A stretch of 64,000 nucleotides of DNA from Synergistaceae bacterium (GTDB taxonomy: Bacteria > Synergistota > Synergistia > Synergistales > Synergistaceae). The notes under the pieces are model-generated. The model did no database searches, was not told where the DNA came from, and was given only the letters and a program-made list of their open reading frames with translations. Positions within the stretch are counted from its first letter, which is position 1. Each line of letters begins with the position of its first letter. The DNA lies in NCBI GenBank assembly GCA_031269875.1, contig JAISYM010000043.1, positions 1 through 64,000 on the forward strand. The letters are read 5' to 3'. Below are positions 1 to 7,808 of this stretch, in pieces. The translations under genes were made by a program, and so were the position numbers.

Positions 1-893
1 TGATTGCGGGCGCGATAGACAAGTATGTCTACGTCTCCGTGCTGCGCCCTTTCACGGAGGGGATATTCCTCAAGTATTCCCATATTGAAAATGCCAAGGG
101 CATAGAGGAGATAAAGCACCCGATCATCAGAGAGGCCCTCCTGATGCAGGGGCTGAAAACGCCGCAGATCGAGATAACCACGTTGGCCGACATCCCGGCC
201 GGCACCGGCCTGGGCTCGTCTGGGTCCTTCACTACGGCATTGCTGAGGGCGCTTTACGCCCACAGGAAGCAACACATACTCTCGGGGAATCTAGCCGAGA
301 TGGCCTGCCATATAGAGATAGACCGGCTGGGCGAGCCTGTGGGGAAGCAGGACCAATATATAGCGGCTTTCGGGGGGCTCACGGCGTTTACGTTCCACAA
401 GGACGACAGCGTGACGTCCGAACCCATAAAAATACCCATCGAGACGGTTTTCAACCTGGAGGACAGCTTGCTCTTGTTTTTCACGGGTTTTTCCCGCAGC
501 GCCGGGTCGATATTGAGCGACCAGCACCAGCGTTCGCAAAGAAATGATTCCCAGATGCTGGACAACCTCCACTATACGAAGGATCTTGGCTACAGGAGCA
601 GGGATGCCCTTGAAAGCGGCGACCTGAAAAAATTTGGCAAGCTCATGGACGAGCACTGGCAGCGCAAAAGGGCGCGCTCGCTTGGCATGAGCAACGATGA
701 AATAGACAGCTGGTACAGGCTGGCGATGGATAACGGGGCAATCGGCGGCAAACTGGTGGGGGCGGGCGGAGGCGGTTTTTTGATGTTTTTGGCGGGCGAC
801 GCGGCCCTCCTGCGCAGCGCCATGCACCTCGCAGGCCTGGAGGAAGCGCGCTTCCGTTTTGACTACGAGGGTACAAAGGTGTTGCTGTCATAA
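1..893 (+). CDS. hddA: D-glycero-D-manno-heptose 7-phosphate kinase (5' end outside window)
   Basis: GHMP-family small-molecule kinase that phosphorylates C1 of heptose 7-phosphate on the way to GDP-D-glycero-D-manno-heptose. The reading frame is open from base 3 with no stop, so the N-terminus lies upstream; the GTG at 39 is internal, because the residues before it (IAGAIDKYVYVSV) fit the family. Visible motifs are the glycine/serine-rich ATP loop PAGTGLGSSGSF and the C-terminal GHMP motif GGKLVGAGGGGF. About 296 residues are visible against roughly 340 expected. The stop overlaps the start of the downstream guanylyltransferase gene by one base (TAATG), so the two steps are translationally coupled. 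Assignment to heptose rather than another sugar rests on the family look and on the neighbouring hddC-like gene. Confidence 0.85.
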   Translation, partial: IAGAIDKYVYVSVLRPFTEGIFLKYSHIENAKGIEEIKHPIIREALLMQGLKTPQIEITTLADIPAGTGLGSSGSFTTALLRALYAHRKQHILSGNLAEMACHIEIDRLGEPVGKQDQYIAAFGGLTAFTFHKDDSVTSEPIKIPIETVFNLEDSLLLFFTGFSRSAGSILSDQHQRSQRNDSQMLDNLHYTKDLGYRSRDALESGDLKKFGKLMDEHWQRKRARSLGMSNDEIDSWYRLAMDNGAIGGKLVGAGGGGFLMFLAGDAALLRSAMHLAGLEEARFRFDYEGTKVLLS

Positions 894-1603
894 TGCTGCC
901 TGTCGCGATCCTGGCCGGGGGGCTGGCGAAACGCATAAGGCCCCTTACCGAAAAAATACCCAAAGCGCTCGTCGAGGTCAACGGGCGCCCCTTCATCGAT
1001 CATCAATTGGAGCTCCTGCGCTCTGAGGGCATTGAGGAAGTGGTGCTTTGCCTGGGGTTTTTCAGCGAGCAGGTCATAGGGTATCTGGGGGACGGAGGGC
1101 GATACAGGCTGAAAATTCGTTTCTCCGTCGATGGCGGGCAACCGCTCGGGACCGGCGGGGCGCTCAAAAAAGCGCTGCCGCTCCTGGGGGGGCAGTTTTT
1201 CATATTATACGGCGACAGCTACCTCCCGATAAACTATGGGGCAGTGGGGGACGCTTTCGCGAGATCGTCAAAGAAGGCGCTGATGACGGTCTTTCGAAAC
1301 GGTGGGCGCTGGGATGCCAGCAATGTGGCCTATGAGCCATGCGGCGGGGGCAATGCCGGGCGCGTGGTCGCCTACGACAAAAAAACTCCGGCACATGGTA
1401 TGGATTACATCGACTATGGGTTGAGCTGCTGCAAAGCTGATGAAATATTGAAAGAAACCCGCGATGCTTTTGACATAGCCGACGTTTTCTCCCGGCTTTC
1501 GTCGGAAGGCCAGCTGGCTGGGTTCGAGGCGACAGAGCGTTTTTACGAAATAGGCTCGTTTGGTGGGATCGCTGATTTCAGCCGCTATTTAGAGGGCAGG
1601 TAG
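893..1603 (+). CDS. hddC: D-glycero-D-manno-heptose 1-phosphate guanylyltransferase
   Basis: Nucleotidyltransferase that should activate heptose 1-phosphate with GTP to GDP-heptose for surface-glycan assembly. The N-terminal LAGGLAKRIRPLT loop and the following IPKALVEVNGRPF are the nucleotide- and sugar-phosphate-binding signatures; YGDSY near residue 105 gives the metal-binding Asp. Length 236 aa is usual for the HddC group. The ATG overlaps the stop of the kinase gene. The matching GmhA and GmhB steps are not in the window. A different hexose-1-phosphate substrate is possible, because this fold is shared by many sugar nucleotidyltransferases; the pairing with the GHMP kinase is the main argument for heptose. 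Confidence 0.82.
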   Translation: MLPVAILAGGLAKRIRPLTEKIPKALVEVNGRPFIDHQLELLRSEGIEEVVLCLGFFSEQVIGYLGDGGRYRLKIRFSVDGGQPLGTGGALKKALPLLGGQFFILYGDSYLPINYGAVGDAFARSSKKALMTVFRNGGRWDASNVAYEPCGGGNAGRVVAYDKKTPAHGMDYIDYGLSCCKADEILKETRDAFDIADVFSRLSSEGQLAGFEATERFYEIGSFGGIADFSRYLEGR

Positions 1604-1607
1604 CGTC

Positions 1608-2018
1608 GTGTCACTGAAAGGGCTTTTGCTCAGCCATTCGGAGAACGCGAACGTCCAGTTTTTCAGGTATTGCGTCCTGGGGGGGGTAACTTTTTGCTTG
1701 GACGCCGCGTTCGTCTATTTGATAACGGAATCTGGCGTGAATTATTTATATTCATCAGGCATCTCGTTCGCAATTGTCCTTTTCGTACACCTCGGGATCT
1801 CTAAAAAGGTCATATTTACAAAGTGCAAAATGCCGCTTCATGCCGAGCTTTTTTGCTATAGCGGAATCGCTGTCATAGGGCTTATCCTAACCGAACTGTT
1901 TATGTATTTGTTTACCGGTATATTCGGAATTTATTACTTATTTTCGAAAGTAATAACAACTTTCGTGGTTTTGATATGGAACTTCACGGCAAGGAAGTTT
2001 TGGCTGTATAAAAATTAG
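1608..2018 (+). CDS. GtrA-like membrane protein (polyprenyl-linked sugar flippase family)
   Basis: Small integral membrane protein of 136 aa with four hydrophobic segments (about residues 20-40, 44-62, 78-100 and 105-125), the layout of the GtrA/DPMS-like family. Family members are thought to move or stabilise undecaprenyl-phosphate-linked sugars for glycan modification. The N-terminal FFRYCVLGGVTFCLDAAFVYL and the C-terminal basic tail TARKFWLYKN match the family pattern (VG..s...n...ar..vF). The start is a GTG four bases after the hddC stop. No dedicated GtrB-like glycosyltransferase lies directly beside it, so its lipid-sugar partner is unknown. Confidence 0.75.
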   Translation: MSLKGLLLSHSENANVQFFRYCVLGGVTFCLDAAFVYLITESGVNYLYSSGISFAIVLFVHLGISKKVIFTKCKMPLHAELFCYSGIAVIGLILTELFMYLFTGIFGIYYLFSKVITTFVVLIWNFTARKFWLYKN

Positions 2019-2035
2019 GCCGCCATGTGGAGCTA

Positions 2036-2064
2036 TTGACTTGTATTTCTAGTTGGGATACCTT
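2036..2064 (+). promoter_or_regulatory. possible sigma70-type promoter
   Basis: TTGACT at 2036-2041, a 17-base spacer and TACCTT at 2059-2064, just before a strong GAGAGGAG ribosome site at 2076. The -10 is poor. It lies in the 367-base stretch without a full-length gene between the GtrA-like gene and the GDP-mannose gene and could serve the small ORFs and the latter. Confidence 0.3.
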
Positions 2065-2107
2065 AAATAGAAATAGAGAGGAGTGAGTTATCATTGATTT
2101 CCCCATT

Positions 2108-2275
2108 GTGGCTGCGAACAACGAGAGTGACAGCGTTTTCGAGAGAGAAGAAAGGATAACCTTGTCTGAGCGGGATCAAATCGCCTTGGCTGAACTCATA
2201 TTAAACCCTCCGAATCTGAGCGATGTCCTCAAGTCCGCTTTGAAAGAGCAAATAGCCCAGATGAAGGGTGCATGA
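2108..2275 (+). pseudogene. remnant of a DUF1778 (TacA-type) antitoxin
   Basis: A 55-residue frame from GTG 2108 (or an ATT at 2093, better placed 9 bases after GAGAGGAG) to TGA 2273-2275. Its core, ITLSERDQIALAELILNPP, resembles the C-terminal toxin-neutralising part of DUF1778 antitoxins, which normally reads like L-[ST]-x-[RE]-[DE]...LxxPPxPN. The N-terminal ribbon-helix-helix DNA-binding half (about 40 residues) is missing: an in-frame TGA lies just upstream. It is therefore read as a decayed toxin-antitoxin antitoxin. The residual ORF that follows may be what is left of the partner. Family assignment comes from the motif only. Confidence 0.5.
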
Positions 2276-2383
2276 ATGACAGTTAAAATCGTATTCCATC
2301 ATAGAGCCGCTCGTCGCGATGCTGAAATAAGTGGGGGGGATTATAATTATAACGACGCAATGGCGCATGATCGGAGAGTTTAA
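2276..2383 (+). other. short ORF, possible toxin remnant or noise
   Basis: An ATG abuts the TGA of the antitoxin remnant (TGAATG) and opens a 35-codon frame (MTVKIVFHHRAARR...) ending two bases before the start of the GDP-mannose gene. It has no recognisable domain. The tight junction is what a toxin start would look like in a DUF1778/GNAT pair, but the reading is far too short to be functional as such. It may equally be chance. Confidence 0.25.
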
Positions 2384-2385
2384 AG

Positions 2386-3816
2386 ATGGATAAAAATTAT
2401 TCAAAGAAACCTTATGCGCTGATATTGGCGGGAGGCAGCGGGACGCGTCTGTGGCCGCTGTCGAGGGAGGAGATGCCGAAGCAATTTTTGGCCTTGTGCG
2501 GTGACACGCGGACACTTTTGCAGCGGACGGCTTTGCGATTGCTCGCCCTTACGGAAAAAAACAGGCTTCGCGTCGTCGCCTCTGGAAAATGGAGGGCCCT
2601 CGTGTCGCATCAACTGCTCTCTGTTGGAATGAGCGGCGACTTTATCATCGAGGAGCCGGAGGGAAGGAACACCGCGCCGGCCATAGCCCTTGGCATGGCG
2701 GAACTGATATCGTCGGGCGCTTCCTTGGACGATATTGTCCTCGTCTGCCCGAGCGACCACCTGATAAGGTCGGAAGAAAACTTCGCGGCGGCCGTGGAGA
2801 CCGCAATGGACGCCGCAATCGCCGGAAACATCGTCACGTTTGGGATAATACCGACTAAACCGGACACCGGCTTTGGCTACATAAAGACTACGCAAACCGA
2901 CGCGCCCTGGCTCTCTGCCGAGGAGTTTGTGGAGAAGCCCGACGCAAAGAAGGCAAAAAGTTACGTAGAGTCCGGAGATTATTACTGGAACGGGGGCATT
3001 TTCTGCTTTCGCTTATCCGATATGATCTCGGCATTCGAAACTTATTTTCCGGAGGGTGCGTCTATTTTCAGCGCTCCCAGGGAACACATCATTCCGCATT
3101 TTCTCGCGTCTCCGAAACAATCAATAGATTACGCGGTTATGGAAAAAGCTAAGAACATCGCCTGTGTCCCGCTTGATGCTGGTTGGTCAGATGTCGGTTC
3201 ATGGGACTCCGTGTATGAGCATTCCCCGAAGGACGAAGAAAACAACGCGGTCTCCGGCGACGTCATCCTGAGCGGCGGAAAGGATAACCTGGTAATTGGC
3301 TGTGAAAGGCTGATATGCGGCGTGGATCTCGACTCCATGATAGTGGTAGACACACCGGACGCGCTCTTTATATCACCTAAAGGATCCTCCGAGAAACTGC
3401 GCTGCGTTGTCAAAGGACTCTCCGACGCCGGTCGGAACGAGGTTGTGGAGTCCTCGATCAGCGCCCGTCCCTGGGGAACGTATAGCGTACTCTCAAAGGG
3501 CGACAGGCAGAAGATCAAAAAAATCGAGGTATCACCCGGCAAACGCCTCTCGCTTCAGTATCACGTTCACCGCTCGGAACATTGGGTAGTCGTCAGAGGG
3601 ACGGCGCTCGTTACGATCTGCGATCTCGGCCAAGATACGCTGGGAAAGGAGATATTCGTCCACGAGGGCGAGAGCGTCTTTGTCCCGAAGGGAAAGCTTC
3701 ACCGGCTCGAAAACCCCGGTAAAATCCCCCTTGAAATAATCGAGGTTCAGATAGGCGAATACGTCGGTGAGGACGACATCGAAAGGGTGGAGGACGACTT
3801 CAAACGCGAGAGATAG
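2386..3816 (+). CDS. manC: bifunctional mannose-1-phosphate guanylyltransferase / mannose-6-phosphate isomerase
   Basis: Two-domain enzyme of 476 aa (family usual about 470-480) making GDP-mannose from fructose 6-phosphate via mannose 6-phosphate and mannose 1-phosphate, with phosphomannomutase supplied elsewhere. Residues 10-40 carry the nucleotidyltransferase signature LILAGGSGTRLWPLS followed by MPKQFL; FVEKPD lies near residue 185. The C-terminal cupin begins at RPWG near 363 and has the metal site region LQYHVHRSEHW, typical of type II phosphomannose isomerase (AlgA/XanB/ManC). GDP-mannose can feed mannosyl, fucosyl or rhamnosyl routes. It follows a likely promoter region and precedes the A+T-rich block. 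Confidence 0.9.
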   Translation: MDKNYSKKPYALILAGGSGTRLWPLSREEMPKQFLALCGDTRTLLQRTALRLLALTEKNRLRVVASGKWRALVSHQLLSVGMSGDFIIEEPEGRNTAPAIALGMAELISSGASLDDIVLVCPSDHLIRSEENFAAAVETAMDAAIAGNIVTFGIIPTKPDTGFGYIKTTQTDAPWLSAEEFVEKPDAKKAKSYVESGDYYWNGGIFCFRLSDMISAFETYFPEGASIFSAPREHIIPHFLASPKQSIDYAVMEKAKNIACVPLDAGWSDVGSWDSVYEHSPKDEENNAVSGDVILSGGKDNLVIGCERLICGVDLDSMIVVDTPDALFISPKGSSEKLRCVVKGLSDAGRNEVVESSISARPWGTYSVLSKGDRQKIKKIEVSPGKRLSLQYHVHRSEHWVVVRGTALVTICDLGQDTLGKEIFVHEGESVFVPKGKLHRLENPGKIPLEIIEVQIGEYVGEDDIERVEDDFKRER

Positions 3817-3956
3817 TTTGTTGGCACGGGGGGCAGATAAATGGATTTTTTCCGGCACTATGAGAACACATTGTCAATGATTTAGTTGCTCAGGATTGCG
3901 GTGTGAAAAAATATGCGCCATACCGCTAAGTTTTTAATAGCGAAAGGAAGTGTAAA

Positions 3957-5249
3957 ATGATTATCGGTATAATTGGTCTTGGTTATGTTGGGCTAACGCT
4001 AGCTATTGCGGCGGCAGATTGCGGTGTTACTGTCTATGGAACTGAGGTCAACAACCACATCAAGGAATGCCTCAAACGCAATCGAGCGCACTTCTATGAA
4101 CCCGGTTTGGACAAGGTGATTGCAAAACTCAACGAGAAAGCGTTCTTTTGCGTTGACACCTTTCCTGAAGATGTTAAATTTGACGCGTTCGTCGTTAGTG
4201 TTGGCACGCCTCTACTTACCGGTACGCATAGTCCCGACTTCGACTATATCAGACAGGCTTTGCGGTCAATTTCCAACATTTACACGGGCGAACAACTGGT
4301 AATTATCCGAAGTACAGTTTCCGTCGGAACGACTCGGAGAATCGCATTGCCTTTACTTGCGGAACTTTGCGGAAAACCGGAGGATGAAGTTCTCATCGCG
4401 ATGTGTCCAGAACGTACGATTGAGGGGAAGGCGATAGAGGAAATTACAGGGCTTCCGCAAATTATCAGTGGCAATAATGCACGGTCTGTTGAAATTGCGG
4501 ATAAACTTTTCAGAATGATTACAACCCGGACAATTGTCGTCGGCAGTTTGGAAGAGGCTGAACTTGCAAAACTCTACTGCAACGTATATCGGGATACTAT
4601 ATTTGCAGTCGGTAATGTTCTTTGTATGGCGGCGCAGGAGTTTGGAGTGGACGGTATTAAAGTCATTCGCGCCGCGAATGACGGCTATGCTCGCTCAAGC
4701 ATTGCCTCACCAGGGTTTGTGGCGGGACCTTGCTTGGGAAAAGATGCGTACATCCTAACGAACAATTTGCCCGAGTGTAGCGCAAAGGATTTTATCCTGT
4801 CAGAGCGTAAGTTCAACGAATCGCTTGAGGATACAGTCGTCGAGTGGGTAGAGCGTAACAGTAGAGGCAGAATAGTCGCAATATCAGGCATGGCGTTCAA
4901 AGGTAAACCAGAGACGTCAGATTTGCGCGGGTCAAGTTCTGTTCGTATCGCTAAAGAGTTAAAGAAAAGGGGTTACTCACTTCGTTTGCACGACTTCGCG
5001 GCGATTAGCGGAGAACTGTCCGCTCTTGAATTGGGCGAGGTTTTTGAAACTGTTGAAGAAGTGTGTGCCGGAACGGCTGCGTTACTTGTGCTAAACAATA
5101 ACGCAAGGTATTCAAAACTTATGCCCTTCTCAGCAATGTTCCAATCCGGTTTTGTGATATTAGACGCTTGGGGTGCGCTTTCACATCTTGAGGGAAAAGG
5201 GATTTGCGCGTTTACATTGGGAAATATTAAACTACGGAGGGAATTATGA
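3957..5249 (+). CDS. nucleotide-sugar 6-dehydrogenase (UDP-ManNAc/UDP-glucose DH family)
   Basis: NAD-dependent four-electron oxidation of a UDP-hexose to a UDP-hexuronate. The 430-aa protein has the N-terminal Rossmann motif GLGYVG (residues 7-12), the middle-domain segment CPERTIEGKA (150-159) and the active-site motif GPCLGKD with catalytic Cys259 and Lys262, followed by the C-terminal UDP-binding domain. The PERTIEGKA stretch is closer to N-acetylhexosamine dehydrogenases (WecC/VipA-like) than to UDP-glucose dehydrogenase, so UDP-ManNAc or UDP-GlcNAc is the more likely substrate. The gene is A+T-richer than its upstream neighbours and overlaps the epimerase gene by four bases (ATGA). Confidence 0.85.
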   Translation: MIIGIIGLGYVGLTLAIAAADCGVTVYGTEVNNHIKECLKRNRAHFYEPGLDKVIAKLNEKAFFCVDTFPEDVKFDAFVVSVGTPLLTGTHSPDFDYIRQALRSISNIYTGEQLVIIRSTVSVGTTRRIALPLLAELCGKPEDEVLIAMCPERTIEGKAIEEITGLPQIISGNNARSVEIADKLFRMITTRTIVVGSLEEAELAKLYCNVYRDTIFAVGNVLCMAAQEFGVDGIKVIRAANDGYARSSIASPGFVAGPCLGKDAYILTNNLPECSAKDFILSERKFNESLEDTVVEWVERNSRGRIVAISGMAFKGKPETSDLRGSSSVRIAKELKKRGYSLRLHDFAAISGELSALELGEVFETVEEVCAGTAALLVLNNNARYSKLMPFSAMFQSGFVILDAWGALSHLEGKGICAFTLGNIKLRREL

Positions 5250-6265
5250 AAATTCTATTAACTGGTTCGGCTGGCTTTATTTCGGGCTATTTGGTTGAAG
5301 AACTGCTCAATTGCGGGCATAACGTTGTGGGACTTGACAATTACAGTAAGTACGGCTATGTCGAGAAAAGCTATGACAACCATCCAAACTTCACCAAAAT
5401 CAGTGGTGACGCTAAAAACACCACACTGTTAAAAGAACTTTCTGAAGACTGCGACCAAATTGTTGCAAGTGCGGCGATGATTGGAGGCATAACTTACTTC
5501 CATGAGTTTGCCTACGATTTGCTCGCCGAAAATGAGCGCATATTGGCGGCGACATTCGACGCGGCCATTTGGGCATTCAGAGAACGTCACTTACAAAAGA
5601 TTACGGTGCTGTCATCAAGCATGGTATATGAATGCGCTTCGACATTCCCAACGGTTGAAGGCGATCAATACAAGTGTCCCCCACCAGGTTCAACATATGG
5701 GTTTCAAAAGTTAGCTTGCGAATATTTTGCAAAAGGCGCATACGAGCAGTATGGGCTGCCGTATACAATTGCCCGCCCTTTTAACTGCATTGGTATCGGC
5801 GAGAAAAAGGCAAGATTTGAGCGAGACATACTATCCGGCAATATCAAACTCGCAATGAGTCACGTTGTGCCAGATTTAATTCAGAAAGTCGCTAAAGGTC
5901 AAGACCCGTTGCATATTCTCGGCAGGGGAAACCAAGTTCGCGCATACACATACGGGGGCGACATTGCCGAAGGGATACGGCTTTGTATTGAAAAACCACA
6001 AGCGCTTAATGAAGATTTCAATATTGCGTCTTCCAGTCCTATAACGGTGCTTGAATTAGCAAAAGTCATTTGGAATAAGATTAATAAGGATAAGGAATTC
6101 AATTACATCAGCGATGACCCGTACCCATATGATGTTCAAGTCCGCGTCGCTTCGACCGAAAAAGCTAAACAACTGCTTGGATTTGAAGCTAAAACATCAT
6201 TGAATGATGCTCTGGACGAAGTTATTCCGTGGATAATTGAACAGATAGCTCAGGGAAAAATCTGA
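5246..6265 (+). CDS. NAD-dependent nucleotide-sugar epimerase/dehydratase
   Basis: Extended short-chain dehydrogenase/reductase of 339 aa. The Rossmann start GSAGFISGYL (residues 7-16), the serine cluster SSSMVY (123-128) and the catalytic YGFQK (Tyr151, Lys155) are all visible. The ATGA overlap with the dehydrogenase gene indicates that both act on the same sugar nucleotide, for example oxidation and C4 epimerisation to a galacto-configured uronic acid, but the exact substrate cannot be read from the sequence. Its composition is A+T-rich like that of the dehydrogenase. The 180 bases after it hold no gene, only an open frame that runs into the next gene without a start codon. Confidence 0.82.
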   Translation: MKILLTGSAGFISGYLVEELLNCGHNVVGLDNYSKYGYVEKSYDNHPNFTKISGDAKNTTLLKELSEDCDQIVASAAMIGGITYFHEFAYDLLAENERILAATFDAAIWAFRERHLQKITVLSSSMVYECASTFPTVEGDQYKCPPPGSTYGFQKLACEYFAKGAYEQYGLPYTIARPFNCIGIGEKKARFERDILSGNIKLAMSHVVPDLIQKVAKGQDPLHILGRGNQVRAYTYGGDIAEGIRLCIEKPQALNEDFNIASSSPITVLELAKVIWNKINKDKEFNYISDDPYPYDVQVRVASTEKAKQLLGFEAKTSLNDALDEVIPWIIEQIAQGKI

Positions 6266-6445
6266 TTGATAGTGTTGATTTATGTATGGACATGCTGTAG
6301 TCTTCTTCCTAAGAGGAAAATGAGAATATGTATTTGACTCGATATCAAAAGTGAACCCCAGCGTGGTTATATCAGCCATGATTTTGATGATATAGAAAGA
6401 AAAGTTGGCATTTACTATGACTGGGTAAAGGGGAGCGAAACGTCG

Positions 6446-7240
6446 TTGGTTCGAGTGATCAAGGATTTTATCAAAAAATTTGTCCGCAGATATAGGATAT
6501 TGCCGGTGTATTGGCTTTATCATTTTCTCAAATGGGTACCGTTAGCTGTAAAGTATAATGTGAATTATTTCAGCAAGTTGGGGGAATTAACCGATAATCG
6601 ATTCGAATCCAGTTGGAGTTTGCGCTGGCCGTGTTTATATGACGCTACGCCAACAACAGGTTTTGATCCTCACTATATTTACCACACAAGCTGGGCCGCC
6701 AGAGTTGTAGTTCGCATAAACCCGGAATACCATGTAGACTTGAGTTCATCACTATATTTCGTAAGTATTGCATCGGCCTTTATCCCTGTTCGCTGTTATG
6801 ATTACCGTCCTGCGGAGATCAGATTGACGGGTCTTGAGTGCGGAAGAGCCGATATCACCAATTTACCTTTTGAGGATAACAGCATAAAGTCTTTATCCTG
6901 TATGCATGTCATGGAGCATATCGGTCTTGGTAGGTACGGGGATCCTTTTGACCCTAAAGGTGATTTGCGCGGAATTTCAGAGATGATAAGGGTTTTGGCA
7001 CCAGAAGGAAATCTTTTGTTTGTAGTGCCTGTCGGTGGCGTGCCAAAACTTCAGTTTAACGCGCATAGAATATATACTTATCGTCAGATAAAAGAGTATT
7101 TTCGTTCACTTGAACTGGAAGAGTTCTCTCTGGTAACTGATAAGGGTTCTTTTGTCGAGAATGCAAGTGAAGACGATTCAAACCAACAAGCATACGGTTG
7201 CGGTTGCTTTTGGTTCAAAAAAACAGCAAAGGCTAATTAG
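6446..7240 (+). CDS. DUF268 / methyltransferase-like protein of glycan loci
   Basis: A 264-aa protein with the DUF268 pattern: a central SWAARVV...YHVDLSSSLYF segment, CGRADITNLPFEDNS and SCMHVMEHIGLGRYGDP, then EMIRVLAPEGNLLFVVPVG. The order resembles motifs I-IV of class I SAM-dependent methyltransferases (acidic DxSS, DITNLPF, HVMEHIG), so a methyl transfer to a sugar or glycan end is a reasonable but unproven role. The start chosen is TTG 6446, 11 bases after AAGGGGAG; GTG 6455 is an alternative, and the frame stays open back to about 6336 without a start codon. A basic hydrophobic N-terminus (residues 1-35) could bind membrane. Confidence 0.6.
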   Translation: MVRVIKDFIKKFVRRYRILPVYWLYHFLKWVPLAVKYNVNYFSKLGELTDNRFESSWSLRWPCLYDATPTTGFDPHYIYHTSWAARVVVRINPEYHVDLSSSLYFVSIASAFIPVRCYDYRPAEIRLTGLECGRADITNLPFEDNSIKSLSCMHVMEHIGLGRYGDPFDPKGDLRGISEMIRVLAPEGNLLFVVPVGGVPKLQFNAHRIYTYRQIKEYFRSLELEEFSLVTDKGSFVENASEDDSNQQAYGCGCFWFKKTAKAN

Positions 7241-7788
7241 TAAAATGGAGGTATATCGAACATCAAATTTTTGCAAGGAGAGAGCAAAGTGGTTTTAAAA
7301 GATGTTCTTGATGGGAAAAATTCGCCAATGTTATTCTGGCTGGATGCTCATTGGTCTGGTGGCGATACCGCAGGTGAAAATATCCAATGCCCTCTCCTTG
7401 AAGAGTTAAAAATTATACTGGATTCCAACAGCAGTCATTTTATTTTGATTGACGATGCTAGGCTAATTTTGGCATCTCCCCTGTTGCCTTAAGAAAACCA
7501 TATGATCTGCCTTCTTTTGGAGATGTAATACAAGTCCTTGATTCTTTGGGGCCGAGATATTCTATCGTCTGGAGGGATGTCCTGTTATCAGTGCCTTTGG
7601 CTGTTGAGGAACAAACATATCGTTTTATAAAAGATCAGGGCGATCTTGTTTTTTATAATGCCTCAAATGATTTTAGCAACGATGGAATAGGCTTAATCAT
7701 CAGGAGTTGGCAGAACGCACTAAATGGATTGTGTTATATTCCCGGCGCGTTATATCGAAGCGTTCGCGCGAGGGTGGGCAGAAAATAA
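7241..7788 (+). pseudogene. truncated and frameshifted glycan-locus gene
   Basis: Two frames make one protein: 7271-7492 (FLQGESKVVLKDVL, then FWLDAHWSGGDTAG and HFILIDDARLILASP) and, shifted by one base, 7480-7788 (PVALRKPYDLPSFGDVIQV...). The switch falls in a run of four C at 7478-7481, where one missing base explains the break. The 5' part is missing too: an in-frame TAA at 7241-7243 precedes the first recognisable residues, which in comparable proteins follow an N-terminal domain. The DAHWSGG...IDDAR layout is familiar from uncharacterised proteins in lipopolysaccharide clusters, possibly SAM-methyltransferase-like. The frameshift could be a sequencing error, but the missing N-terminus argues for a real pseudogene. 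Confidence 0.6.
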
Positions 7789-7808
7789 AATGTTGAGGGG
7801 AGAAAAAG

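Noticed and set aside
291-827. 178-codon minus-strand frame antisense to the heptose kinase
   Set aside because: Shadow of hddA in a GC-rich region; Arg/His/Ala-rich, no motif.
2401-2895. 164-codon minus frame antisense to the GDP-mannose gene
   Set aside because: Composition follows the codon phase of the real gene; no domain.
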